The position numbers were made by a program, and so were the translations under genes. Positions 42,537 through 50,573 of a stretch of DNA of 62,638 nucleotides are shown here, in pieces (position 1 is the stretch's first letter; every line of letters starts with the position of its first letter). Below the pieces are notes generated by a model. That model was not told where the DNA came from. It searched no databases and was given only the letters and a program-made list of their open reading frames with translations. Source of the DNA: Methanobacteriota archaeon (lineage in GTDB: Archaea; JAADCQ01; Methanopyri; Methanopyrales; Methanopyraceae); NCBI GenBank assembly GCA_027064425.1, contig JAMOPO010000052.1:84372-147009 (forward strand). Reading direction: 5' to 3'.

Positions 42537-42950
42537 CTACTCGTCCCCTACCACCGTGACCAGGACCCGTCTCGTTCGTGGTCCATCGAGCTCCACGAAC
42601 AGCACCGACTGCCAGGTCCCCAGCACCGGAGCACCGTCCGAGACGGGAAGGGTGACGGAGGATCCCAGCAGGATCGCCCGGAGGTGAGCGTCCGCGTTGT
42701 TGTCAACCTTGTCGTGCTCGTACCCCGCACCCTCCGGGACCAGGTCCTCGAGCTTGTTGACCACGTCCTTGAGCAGGCCGGACTCCGGCTCGTTCACGAT
42801 CACACCTGCCGTCGTGTGCCGGGAGTACACGTGCACGATGCCCTCGCGGATGCCGCTCCCCTCCACCGCCTCCCTCACATCGTCCGTGATGTCCACGAGT
42901 TGAACGCGCCGCTCGGTCTTTACCGTCAGCTCCGTGCGGTACACCGCCAA
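42537..42950 (-). CDS. YjbQ family protein (UPF0047)
   Basis: A 137-residue protein of the YjbQ/UPF0047 family, small trimeric proteins with reported weak thiamine-phosphate synthase activity. Motifs: VHVYSRHTTAGVIVNEPESG near residues 40-59, HDKVDNNADAHLRAILLG near 80-97, and GTWQSVLFVELDGPRTRRVLV at the end. TTG 42950 is chosen because GGGGTG lies six bases ahead; GTG 42959 and GTG 42944 are alternatives. Divergent from mscS with back-to-back G-rich SDs in between. Stop TAG is two bases before the next gene start. Confidence 0.88.
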   Translation of the reverse strand: MAVYRTELTVKTERRVQLVDITDDVREAVEGSGIREGIVHVYSRHTTAGVIVNEPESGLLKDVVNKLEDLVPEGAGYEHDKVDNNADAHLRAILLGSSVTLPVSDGAPVLGTWQSVLFVELDGPRTRRVLVTVVGDE

Positions 42951-42979
42951 ACCGCACACCCCGGGGGGATGACGCTGTC
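42951..42979. promoter_or_regulatory. divergent back-to-back SDs between yjbQ-like gene and mscS
   Basis: ACCCCGGGGGG at the centre gives GGGGTG on the minus strand (six bases before TTG 42950) and GGGGGG on the plus strand (about eleven bases before GTG 42980). No room remains for promoters, so each promoter must lie in the opposite gene. Confidence 0.5.
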
Positions 42980-43702
42980 GTGCCGCTACCCACCCCGCAC
43001 GTGGAGCAGCCCCTGAAGCTCATCGGCTCGGTCGTTATAGCGTTGATCCTGGTCAAACTCGCCGCCCGAGCGGCCGGGACCATCCGGGACCGGCTGGAAC
43101 GGGAGGACCTCCCCGACCTAGCCTGGTGGGCCGAGAAGTCCATCCTGTACGGCACCTACCTGATCGCGCTGACGACCGTCCTGGAGTCGCTCGGAATCAG
43201 CATCTGGGCCCTAATCACCGGCCTCGGGCTGGCCGGGGCCGGAGTCGCCGTAGCCGCCAGGAAGCTCCTCGCCAACATCATCTCGGGCCTCTACCTCGCC
43301 GTAGAGCGCCCCTTCGAGGTGGGCGACCGCATCCGAGTGGGCGACTATCAAGGCGAGGTGGTGGACATCCGCGTCCGATGCACCGTGCTCCGTCACCGCG
43401 GTCGAGACCTCATCGTCCCGAACTCCATCCTCGTCGAGGAGACGGTCGAGCGGCTCGACGCGAGGGAGGAGGTCGACCTGCGCGTCCGCGTCCCGGGCCC
43501 CGCGACCGAGGTCAGGCGCCTGATCGACCGGCTGGAGGAGGAACTTAAAAAGGCCGGGGCGGAGCACCTGAGCCTGGAGGTCGAGCACCTGGAGCCCGGG
43601 GAGGCCCGGCTGCGGATCCGCTCCCTCGGATTGCCCAGGGAGCGGGTTCAGGAGGTTGTCGACAGTATTCTAGTGAAGAGGCCTGGCGGGACGGACCGCT
43701 GA
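42980..43702 (+). CDS. MscS-type small-conductance mechanosensitive channel
   Basis: A 240-residue membrane channel that opens on osmotic down-shock. Three hydrophobic segments are seen (about residues 10-30, 52-70, 75-95). The third matches the pore helix: GLGLAGAGVAVAARKLLANIISG. The beta domain follows with FEVGDRIRVGDYQGEVVDI and VPNSILVEETVE. The cytoplasmic C-terminal alpha/beta domain ends near 235. The length is typical of a minimal archaeal MscS. GTG 42980 follows GGGGGGATGA. Confidence 0.92.
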   Translation: MPLPTPHVEQPLKLIGSVVIALILVKLAARAAGTIRDRLEREDLPDLAWWAEKSILYGTYLIALTTVLESLGISIWALITGLGLAGAGVAVAARKLLANIISGLYLAVERPFEVGDRIRVGDYQGEVVDIRVRCTVLRHRGRDLIVPNSILVEETVERLDAREEVDLRVRVPGPATEVRRLIDRLEEELKKAGAEHLSLEVEHLEPGEARLRIRSLGLPRERVQEVVDSILVKRPGGTDR

Positions 43703-43784
43703 GGGATGACGACTACGGGAGCCGGGAGCGGATCCCGCCCCCCTCTGCTTACGAACCCGACAAGGCCGGGCGGGAGGGGATAGC

Positions 43785-44693
43785 GTGACCGAGCTCGAGG
43801 TGAACGGGGTGCCGGTGGAGGACACGTACTGCGAGGCGTTCAAGGGCCTCTACGCCCGGTTCATCGTGACCGCGGCCGACGAGCGTCCGCTGAAGGAGGC
43901 CGCCGAAAACGTCGCCGCCCTGCCCGCCACCGTGTTCGGCGAGTCGGAGGCGGGCGTCGAGCGCTGGCTCGACGAGGACGAGACCCCGGACGGCCGACCC
44001 GGGTTCATCGCGCAGGTGTGGGTCGAGCACGGGGATAAGGCCGTCGAGAAGCTCGAGCGGGAGCTGGGCAAGCGGATCCGCCAGGGCGTCCTCGTGCGCC
44101 CCACCACCCGAGTCTTCGACGCCTGCGAGGACCCGGTCGGCTACATCGACACCGAGCGCCCCATCGGGCGCTGCGGGGACGGGTACGAGTACACCGACGT
44201 CAAGTTCGGCCGCGAGGTCGTCAACATCCCGATCATGATGGGGGAGTTCCAGATCGAGCGACGCCTGGGCTACGGCGAGGGAGTTGCCGGGGGCCTCGTC
44301 TGGCTCTTCTGCGAGGACACGGAGGCGGCCCTGGAGGCCGGATACCGCGCGGTCGACGCGCTCAAGGATCTCGAGGGCGTCATCACCCCGTTCAACGTCT
44401 GCGCCGCGGGGTCCAAGCCCGAGACCATCTACCCCGACATCGGACCCACCACCAACCACCCGTACTGCCCCACGCTCCGGGACCGGATCCTGGACTCCAA
44501 GGTGCCCGAAGGCGTGGAGGCGATCCCGGAGATCGTGATCAACGGAGTCTCCCTGGACGCCGTCAAGAAGGCCATCCGTATCGCCATCGAGGCGGCGACC
44601 GAGGTCGATGGCGTGGTCAAGGTCACCGCCGGGAACTTCGGAGGCAAGCTCGGCGACTATCGAATCCCGCTCCGGGAGTGCCTGCGAGAATGA
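43785..44693 (+). CDS. formylmethanofuran:H4MPT formyltransferase-like paralogue
   Basis: A 302-residue protein of the Ftr/FhcD family, which moves the formyl group from formylmethanofuran to tetrahydromethanopterin in CO2 reduction. Family landmarks: the N-terminal VNGVPVEDTYCEAF, DETPDGRPGF near 65, GVAGGLVWLF near 165, and the C-terminal VKVTAGNFGGKLGDY. From memory, the characterised M. kandleri Ftr differs markedly, so this is probably the second, diverged copy, and activity should not be assumed. GTG 43785 has GGGAGGGGATA ahead. The stop overlaps the kinase gene (ATGA). Confidence 0.85.
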   Translation: MTELEVNGVPVEDTYCEAFKGLYARFIVTAADERPLKEAAENVAALPATVFGESEAGVERWLDEDETPDGRPGFIAQVWVEHGDKAVEKLERELGKRIRQGVLVRPTTRVFDACEDPVGYIDTERPIGRCGDGYEYTDVKFGREVVNIPIMMGEFQIERRLGYGEGVAGGLVWLFCEDTEAALEAGYRAVDALKDLEGVITPFNVCAAGSKPETIYPDIGPTTNHPYCPTLRDRILDSKVPEGVEAIPEIVINGVSLDAVKKAIRIAIEAATEVDGVVKVTAGNFGGKLGDYRIPLRECLRE

Positions 44694-45580
44694 GCGTGGA
44701 GGTCGTCGGACTCGGCGCCATCAACGTGGACGAGCTCCTGCACCTCCCTCGAATGCCGGAGGAGGACGACTCCGTCCCCGTCGAGCGGCACGAGCGCCGC
44801 GGCGGCGGGTCCGCCGCCAACACCGTCTGCTGGCTCGCCCACCTCGGTCGCCGCACCGGCTTCGTCGGCAAGGTCGGGAGCGACGACCTGGCCGAGTTCG
44901 CGCTCCGAGAGTTCGAGAAGTACGGCGTTGACACCTCCAGGATCGTCCAAGGCGAGGGGCGCACGGGCGTCGCCTACTGCCTGATCTCCGGGAGCGACCG
45001 CCGCATCCTCGTGGATCCCGGCGTCAACGACGAGCTGCGCGTCGAGGACGTGGACCTGGACTACATCCTCGAGGCCGAGCTCCTCCACACCAGCTCCTTC
45101 ATCGGCCTCCGGACCGAGACCTCGCTGGAGACGCTGCTGACCGTCATGCGCGAGGCCAGCGGCGAGATCGCCGTCACCTTCACCCCCGCCACCATGGTTC
45201 TCCGCGGCTACAGCTACCTCGAACCCTACCTCCGCGCCGCCGACGTGGTGTTCCTGAACGAGACCGAAGCCAAGCAGCTCACCGGCAGCGTCGAGGACAC
45301 CCTCAACCGGCTCTCCCGGCTCACCGACATCGTGGTGGTGACCCGCGGGCCCGAGCCCGCCCTCGTACGGTGCGGGAACGAGACTCTGGAGGTCCCACCC
45401 GAGCGCGTCCCCGAGGAGGAGATCGTCGACCCGACCGGGGCCGGCGACGCCTTCGCCGCCGGCTTCATCGACGGGCTGCTCCGCGGCGACCCACCCGACA
45501 AGTGCTGCGAGCGCGGGCACGAAGTGGCACGAGAATGCCTCAAAGTGATGGGCTGTCGACCGGGTCTCGATAACCGGTGA
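44690..45580 (+). CDS. PfkB-family sugar/nucleoside kinase
   Basis: A 296-residue ribokinase-fold kinase. The N-terminal AINVDELLHLPRMPEED and RRGGGSAANTVCWLAHLG (residues about 37-54) are PfkB signature 1. The C-terminal DPTGAGDAFAAGFIDGLL (near 246-263) has the anion hole and catalytic Asp. The substrate (ribose, fructose phosphate, nucleoside or other) cannot be read from the sequence. ATG 44690 overlaps the Ftr-like stop as ATGA, so expression is linked to it. Confidence 0.88.
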   Translation: MSVEVVGLGAINVDELLHLPRMPEEDDSVPVERHERRGGGSAANTVCWLAHLGRRTGFVGKVGSDDLAEFALREFEKYGVDTSRIVQGEGRTGVAYCLISGSDRRILVDPGVNDELRVEDVDLDYILEAELLHTSSFIGLRTETSLETLLTVMREASGEIAVTFTPATMVLRGYSYLEPYLRAADVVFLNETEAKQLTGSVEDTLNRLSRLTDIVVVTRGPEPALVRCGNETLEVPPERVPEEEIVDPTGAGDAFAAGFIDGLLRGDPPDKCCERGHEVARECLKVMGCRPGLDNR

Positions 45581-45782
45581 GCGGGGGCGGGGCCGGTGAG
45601 CCTCCTCTGGGAGACCTGACATCCCACAATCCCGAGCCACGTTTACCTGGCGATAACCCCAGCGGACCCCTCCTTTACCATCCTGGGCGTCCCGCTGTCG
45701 GTAATCGCTTACAGGCTACTCAAGGGCACGCTCAAGCTTGGACGCGACCCGAGCGAACCAAGCGGTAAGGAGGGCCGAGCTC
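45581..45782. other. 202-base intergenic region upstream of the His-rich gene
   Basis: No supported gene. It should contain the promoter and leader of the histidine-rich gene. One frame is open through it and reads as a hydrophobic stretch, but it has no start codon or SD. No clear TATA box or RNA structure was found. Confidence 0.4.
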
Positions 45783-46034
45783 ATGGGTTGGGGTTACCGC
45801 AAGATTTACCACAAGAAAGTTATCCCACACCACCATCCGGGTTACCACAAGAAGGTGATCGTGCACCACCATTACCACCATCCGCTGCTCCCATGGGGTC
45901 ACCACTGGACGCACTCCTCCCACCCGGTGGTGTCAGCGCACCACGGTCACGGGGTTTCGGTAACTCTTCCAGTGATCCTGCTGGGACTCCTGCTCGCCCT
46001 GCTGCTCGCCTCGGCCCGCCCTACTTCCGAATGA
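45783..46034 (+). CDS. histidine-rich single-span membrane peptide
   Basis: An 83-residue protein with 17 histidines. The N-terminal 58 residues carry a repeated unit YHKKVI followed by HHH clusters (residues about 9-17 and 21-30), then HHWTHSSH and HHGHG. A single hydrophobic helix near residues 59-78 (VSVTLPVILLGLLLALLLAS) would anchor it. ATG 45783 has AAGGAGGG nine bases ahead, a near-ideal SD, so I consider it real despite low complexity. It should bind transition metals such as nickel, zinc or copper at the membrane; function unknown. It overlaps queE by 14 bases tail to tail. Confidence 0.7.
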   Translation: MGWGYRKIYHKKVIPHHHPGYHKKVIVHHHYHHPLLPWGHHWTHSSHPVVSAHHGHGVSVTLPVILLGLLLALLLASARPTSE

Positions 46035-46746
46035 ACCCCGCCAGCTTGTGCACCTGCGGTAGGATCCGGACCTCCGACTTCACCCCCCTCGCCAGCCCCC
46101 ACAGCTCCCCCAGCCCGGGCTCCTTCTCACCGTCCGTAGCCGGTTGCAGGACGATGGTGTCCAACTCCAGCCCATCGAGCCTCTCAAGGACGTCCGGAGC
46201 AATCTCGAAACACTCCTCCGAGTACAGCACCAGCTTGGCGTAGACCAGCTCGCAGCGCTCCCTGACGCGCTCCAGGAACTCCAGGCACCGATCCGGAAAT
46301 CCCTCCATTCTGGGACCGTGAGACGGCAGCTTCACGTCCGCCGAGACAATGTCCACCTCGACCCTCTCGGCCCGGTCCGGAAGGGAGGCGTTCGTTTCAA
46401 GGAGGACCCGGAAGCCACGCTCTCTCAGCTCCCTGATCAGCCTCTGTAGCGCGCTAAGGGGCTGCACCAGCGGCTCGCCACCCGTGAGCGAGACGGTGCG
46501 GAACGCCCCCACCTCCTCCTCCAGGCTAACAACGGCCTCAACGAGCCGATCGGGCCGCGCCGGGCTGTCCACGGTGCCCAGCTCCTCGCCGTCCGGGTCG
46601 AGCACGGGCGCCTCAGGGCGCGCGCTCCGGGACGCCGGCTCGTCGCAGTAGTGGCAGCTCAGGTTGCACCCGGAGAACCGGATGAAGGACTGGGGCTCTC
46701 CGACCAGGGGCCCCTCTCCCTGAACCGAGGCGAAGACCTCGTACAC
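46021..46746 (-). CDS. queE: 7-carboxy-7-deazaguanine synthase (QueE-like radical SAM)
   Basis: A 241-residue radical SAM enzyme that forms the deazaguanine ring from 6-carboxytetrahydropterin on the way to archaeosine. VYEVFASVQGEGPLVGEPQSFIR opens the domain, followed by CNLSCHYC (CX3CX2C) near residue 30 and SLTGGEPLVQP near 90. The start is uncertain: GTG 46746 is two bases after the queD stop, CTG 46752 overlaps that stop as CTGA, and an in-frame TTG at 46788 lies inside queD. It forms an operon with queD, its substrate supplier. Confidence 0.85.
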   Translation of the reverse strand: MYEVFASVQGEGPLVGEPQSFIRFSGCNLSCHYCDEPASRSARPEAPVLDPDGEELGTVDSPARPDRLVEAVVSLEEEVGAFRTVSLTGGEPLVQPLSALQRLIRELRERGFRVLLETNASLPDRAERVEVDIVSADVKLPSHGPRMEGFPDRCLEFLERVRERCELVYAKLVLYSEECFEIAPDVLERLDGLELDTIVLQPATDGEKEPGLGELWGLARGVKSEVRILPQVHKLAGFIRK

Positions 46747-46748
46747 GT

Positions 46749-47231
46749 TCAGCCGAGGCGGACGCGAGCCTCGGCCCCTTGCCCCCAACCCTCATCAACC
46801 CTCACTCGCAGCTCTTTCAGGTTCTCCTCCCCTTCCAGCTCACGTCGTAGCTCTCGGGCGAGGTACCTGGCGAGGTCCTCGGCCGAGAGGGACTCCGCGG
46901 GGACGAACGCGACGTCCTCCTCGGGGAACACGTACCGCTTGCCGTCCGGCAGCTCGACCTCCACCTCGCCGTCCTCGCGGCGGACCCTGAACTGGTCGGA
47001 TTCGGTGGGGATCAGCACCCGGTGGTCCAATGGTTTTATCAGCTCCCTGACGAGGCTTTTCAGCCTGTCGAAGTCGTACACGAACCCGTGCGGCTCCGTC
47101 CTGCGCCCCCTCAGCTCTATCGACACGTGGTAAGTGTGACCGTGCAGCCTCCCGCACTTGCCGTGCCCGGGGATCACGTGACAGGCAGAGAACCTTAGAC
47201 CGAGCTCCCGACCGTCCAGGTACACGCGCAA
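46749..47231 (-). CDS. queD: 6-carboxytetrahydropterin synthase / PTPS-like protein
   Basis: A 160-residue pterin synthase-fold enzyme making the QueE substrate from dihydroneopterin triphosphate. Zinc ligands: the His in FSACHVIPGHGKC near residue 17 and the pair in LHGHTYHV near 28-33. Further landmarks are FVYDFDRLKSLV, LDHRVLI and PAESLSAEDLARYLA. TTG 47231 is chosen because GGTGGGGGAG lies six bases upstream; GTG 47246 sits inside that SD. The upstream edge touches the C/D sRNA on the other strand. Confidence 0.87.
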   Translation of the reverse strand: MRVYLDGRELGLRFSACHVIPGHGKCGRLHGHTYHVSIELRGRRTEPHGFVYDFDRLKSLVRELIKPLDHRVLIPTESDQFRVRREDGEVEVELPDGKRYVFPEEDVAFVPAESLSAEDLARYLARELRRELEGEENLKELRVRVDEGWGQGAEARVRLG

Positions 47232-47242
47232 TCGCGGCTCCC

Positions 47243-47305
47243 CCACCGATGATGATCAGCCGGAACTCCGACGCCAGATGACGTGCCCTGGCTTTACTGA
47301 GGTGG
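47243..47305 (+). ncRNA. C/D box sRNA (2'-O-methylation guide)
   Basis: Complete C/D architecture: 5' stem CCACC (47243-47247), C box ATGATGA (47249-47255), 12-base guide TCAGCCGGAACT, D'-like CCGA (47268-47271), C'-like AGATGA (47276-47281), 15-base second guide region, D box CTGA (47297-47300), and GGTGG (47301-47305) closing the stem with five base pairs. It would direct methylation of RNA complementary to each guide, at the base paired five positions from D' or D. It sits between queD and pheT and may be processed from the pheT leader. Confidence 0.75.
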
Positions 47306-47385
47306 CGTACGGGGTCGGCGGTTAAGGCCCTCATCACCCTTCGGCCACCGCCGTAGGTCCTCATCCCCCGAGGGGGTTGAGCGGC

Positions 47386-49155
47386 GTGCCGGTGGTCACG
47401 ATCCGGCACGACAAGCTGGTCGAGCTGCTGGACGAGGACGTGTCCTTCGACGAACTAGCGCACGAGCTGATCCCGATGCTGGGCAGCGACGTGGAGCGCA
47501 TCGACGAGCGGGAGGGCGTCATCGAGACCGAGTTCTTCCCGAACCGGCCGGACCTGTACAGCGTGGAGGGGGTCGCCCGGGCGCTCAAAGGGTTTATGGG
47601 GCTGGAGACGGGGCTGCCCGAGTACCCAGTCGGCGACTCCGGGATCCGGGCCCGCGTGGAGGAGAGCGTGCTGGACGAGCGGCCCTGCCTGGCGCTGGCC
47701 GTGGTCCGCGGGGTCGAGCTGGACGAGTGGGACCTGGAGCATCTGATGGAGTTCCAGGAGCACCTGCACTGGGTCATCGGCAGAGACCGCCGCAAGGCGG
47801 CCATCGGCATCCACGACCTGGACGCCGTTGAGCCGCCACTCCGCTACCTGGCGGTGGACCCGGACGACGAGGACTGGGCCTTCGAGCCGCTGGACCACCC
47901 GGGAGAGGAGATGACCCCGGCCGAGGTGCTCAAGCGGCACGAGAAGGGTCGAGAGTACGGCCACCTGGTGGGCGAGCGGGCCCCGATCCTGGCCGACGAG
48001 GAGGGGCCGATATCACTGCCGCCGGTGATCAACTCCGAGCGCACTCGAGTTACGGAGGACACGACCGACCTGCTGATCGACGTAACCGGCACCGGGTGGC
48101 GCCCGGTCCTGGACGCCCTGCACGTGATCGTGTGCAACCTGGCCGAGCGGGGCGCCAAGATCGAGCGGGTGGAGATCGTCGGCGCGTACGAGCGGATCAC
48201 CCCGACGATGGAGATCGACGTGTGGGACGTCCCAGTTCGGGAGGCTCGAAGGCTGCTCGGCGTCGAGCTCTCGGGCGAGGAGCTCGAGGAGCTGCTCTCT
48301 CGAGCCCGGCACGAGGCGGTGTTCGTCCCGGAGGGCGAGCGCGAGCTCCGGGAGCTCCCGCTGCCGGATCACTTCCACGTCGAGGCCGACTGGAGGGAGC
48401 TCCCACCAGTTCTGCACGACGAGGACGTCGTCCGCGTCTTCGTCGGCCCGTGGCGGACCAACATCCTCCACGAGTGGGACCTGATCGAGGACGCGGGCAT
48501 CATGTACAATTACTCAAAGTTCGAGCCCCGACCGCCGCGCGTGTACACCGAGTCCCGGGCGGACGAGGAGCGGGAGTTCATCGGCCTGGTCCGGGACATC
48601 CTCGCCCGGCTCAAGTTCGTGGAGGTCAACTCGCTGACGCTGACCAGCCCGGAGATGAACTACCGCAAGATGCGGCTCGAGCCCGACGGGCGGGCGGTCA
48701 AGATCGCCAACCCGATCCAGAGGGAGTACACCATGGTGCGCACTTGGGTCCTGCCGTCCCTGCTCCGCTTCCTGTCGGACAACAAGCACCGGCCCTACCC
48801 GCAGCGCGTGTTCGAGGTGGGCGAGGTGGCCGAGCTGGACGAGGAGGCCGAGACGGGCGCTAGCGACCGCTGGAAGCTGGCCCTGGCGGTGGCGGGGCCG
48901 GGGACCGGTTTCTCCGAGATCAAGTCGGTGGTGGAGGCCCTGCTGCGCGAGCTCGACGTGCGGGAGTGGGAGGTGAAGGAGCTGGATCACCCATCATTTA
49001 TTAATGGGAGGTGCGCCGAGGTCCTTGTGAACGGCCTGAAAATAGGCTTCTTCGGCGAGATCCACCCGGAGGTGCTGGAGGAGTTCGATTTAGAGGTCCC
49101 CGTCGCCGCCGGTGAGTTCGAGATTTCCGCCCTCAGAAGGGCGGCCGGGTGGTGA
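47386..49155 (+). CDS. pheT: phenylalanyl-tRNA synthetase beta subunit
   Basis: A 589-residue beta subunit of the tetrameric synthetase. The N-terminal editing and B3/4-type region includes FFPNRPDLYSVEGVARALKGF near residue 45. The B5 domain is near 270-350, and the synthetase-like core includes KFVEVNSLTLTSPEMNY and VRTWVLPSLLRFLSDNKHRPYPQRVFEVGEV near 445-475. The end (FFGEIHPEVLEEFDLEVPVAAGEFE) is typical. GTG 47386 has GAGGGGG nine bases ahead; TTG 47377 directly abuts that SD and is less likely. pheS is not in the window. Confidence 0.95.
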   Translation: MPVVTIRHDKLVELLDEDVSFDELAHELIPMLGSDVERIDEREGVIETEFFPNRPDLYSVEGVARALKGFMGLETGLPEYPVGDSGIRARVEESVLDERPCLALAVVRGVELDEWDLEHLMEFQEHLHWVIGRDRRKAAIGIHDLDAVEPPLRYLAVDPDDEDWAFEPLDHPGEEMTPAEVLKRHEKGREYGHLVGERAPILADEEGPISLPPVINSERTRVTEDTTDLLIDVTGTGWRPVLDALHVIVCNLAERGAKIERVEIVGAYERITPTMEIDVWDVPVREARRLLGVELSGEELEELLSRARHEAVFVPEGERELRELPLPDHFHVEADWRELPPVLHDEDVVRVFVGPWRTNILHEWDLIEDAGIMYNYSKFEPRPPRVYTESRADEEREFIGLVRDILARLKFVEVNSLTLTSPEMNYRKMRLEPDGRAVKIANPIQREYTMVRTWVLPSLLRFLSDNKHRPYPQRVFEVGEVAELDEEAETGASDRWKLALAVAGPGTGFSEIKSVVEALLRELDVREWEVKELDHPSFINGRCAEVLVNGLKIGFFGEIHPEVLEEFDLEVPVAAGEFEISALRRAAGW

Positions 49156-49158
49156 CCC

Positions 49159-50361
49159 TTGGAACAGATCGTCAAGTCAGCGCTGGAGCGAATGGAGGAG
49201 GAAGTCAAGGGGGGAGAAGCCCCACCCCACCGCGACCGTAGCCAGTCCGAAGAGGACCAAGAGCTGATGGAGGTCCTGGAGGAGGCTCGCGCCAAGATCC
49301 TGGTCGTGGGCGTCGGCGGGGCGGGCAACAACACCGCCACCCGGCTCAAGGAGGAGGGGATCGAGGGCGCGGAGATCGTCGCCGTGAACACGGACGCTCA
49401 GGACCTCGTCGCCTGCAAGGCGGACAGGAAGGTGTTGATCGGCTACGAGCTCACCCGCGGGCTCGGCGCGGGCGGGGACCCGCGCATCGGCGAGGAGGCT
49501 GCGAAGGAGGACATCGACAAGATCAAGGAGGTCGTCGAGGGCGCGGACATGGTGTTCGTGACCTGCGGGCTCGGCGGCGGGACCGGGACAGGGGCCGCCC
49601 CCGTCATCGCTGAGGCCGCCCGGAAGAGCGGCGCCCTCACCATCGGGGTCGTCACCCTCCCGTTCTCCGTGGAGGGCCGCAAGCGCATCGAGAACGCGCT
49701 CGAGGGGCTGGACAAGCTCAAGCAGGTCGTGGACACGTGCATCGTCATCCCGAACGACCGTCTCCTGGAGATCGTCCCCGACCTGCCCATCACCGCCGCG
49801 TTCAAGGTCGCCGACGAGGTCCTGATCAACGCGGTGAAGGGCATCACCGAGATGATCACCAAGCCGGGTCTCATGAACCTCGACTTCGCGGACGTGAAGG
49901 CCGTGATGGAGGACGGCGGCCTCGCGCTCATCGGTATCGGAGAGGCGGAGAACGATTCCGAATCCAACCGCTCGGTCAAAGCCGTCGAGAGCGCCCTGAA
50001 CAACCCGCTCGTCGAGGTCGACGTGAGCGGGGCGACGGGAGCCCTGGTCAACATCGTCGGCGGGAAGGACCTGACCCTCAAGGAGGCTGAGGAGGTGGTG
50101 GAGCTGGTGGCCTCCGAGCTGGCGGAGGACGCGACCATCATCTGGGGCGCTCAGATCGACGAGGACCTGAACGACATCCTCCGCGTCACGGTCATCGTGA
50201 CCGGGATAGAGGACGTCGACTTCCACTCGATGTTCAACATCTCCGGCTCCGGCCGCCGCGAGGAGGAAGAGGAGGAGCGTCCCCTGGAAACCAGGAAACG
50301 CGAGGAAGAGAAAAGGAAAAGGGAGACCCCCTCGATCGACGAGCTGGAGAAGATCCTGTAG
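49159..50361 (+). CDS. ftsZ: cell division GTPase FtsZ
   Basis: A 400-residue tubulin-like GTPase forming the division ring. VGVGGAGNN near residues 50-58 binds nucleotide; the tubulin signature [10 protein letters not shown] is near 135; the T7 synergy loop [11 protein letters not shown] is near 237. The C-terminus is charged, ending in a conserved-type IDELEKIL peptide that probably binds partners. TTG 49159 is three bases after the pheT stop. It leads into secE, spt5 and ribosomal genes, a gene order seen in euryarchaea. Confidence 0.97.
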   Translation: MEQIVKSALERMEEEVKGGEAPPHRDRSQSEEDQELMEVLEEARAKILVVGVGGAGNNTATRLKEEGIEGAEIVAVNTDAQDLVACKADRKVLIGYELTRGLGAGGDPRIGEEAAKEDIDKIKEVVEGADMVFVTCGLGGGTGTGAAPVIAEAARKSGALTIGVVTLPFSVEGRKRIENALEGLDKLKQVVDTCIVIPNDRLLEIVPDLPITAAFKVADEVLINAVKGITEMITKPGLMNLDFADVKAVMEDGGLALIGIGEAENDSESNRSVKAVESALNNPLVEVDVSGATGALVNIVGGKDLTLKEAEEVVELVASELAEDATIIWGAQIDEDLNDILRVTVIVTGIEDVDFHSMFNISGSGRREEEEEERPLETRKREEEKRKRETPSIDELEKIL

Positions 50362-50372
50362 GGGGATCCCCC

Positions 50373-50558
50373 GTGAGCGCGCTCCGCGACCTCATCGAGT
50401 TCCTCCGCGAGTGCCGGATGGTCCTGAAAGCCGCCCGCAAGCCCACCCGGGACGAGTACCTTGAGTCCGCCAAGATCGCGGGCGCGGGCATCCTGATCGT
50501 CGGCGGGATCGGGTTCCTGATCCGGGTGATCGTCCAGGTCCTGCAACTATATTACTAG
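50373..50558 (+). CDS. secE: protein translocase subunit SecE
   Basis: A 61-residue single-span subunit of the SecYE channel (Sec61 gamma homologue). The amphipathic N-terminal helix contains [18 protein letters not shown], matching the conserved SecE motif. One membrane helix follows ([23 protein letters not shown], about residues 37-59). GTG 50373 follows GGGGGATCCCC. It sits between ftsZ and spt5, the usual archaeal arrangement. Its short size would be missed by length-filtered gene calls. Confidence 0.92.
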   Translation: MSALRDLIEFLRECRMVLKAARKPTRDEYLESAKIAGAGILIVGGIGFLIRVIVQVLQLYY

Positions 50559-50573
50559 GTGGGGCCGGGCGCG

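Noticed and set aside
43703-43784. GGGATGACG in the mscS/ftr-like gap as a C box
   Set aside because: No D or D' box at usable spacing and no closing stem.
45620-46243. Open frame starting with a hydrophobic stretch in the gap before the His-rich gene
   Set aside because: No start codon or SD at its beginning, and beyond 45783 it is a Pro/Ser-rich shadow of the His-rich gene. A tiny gene within 45620-45782 cannot be fully excluded.
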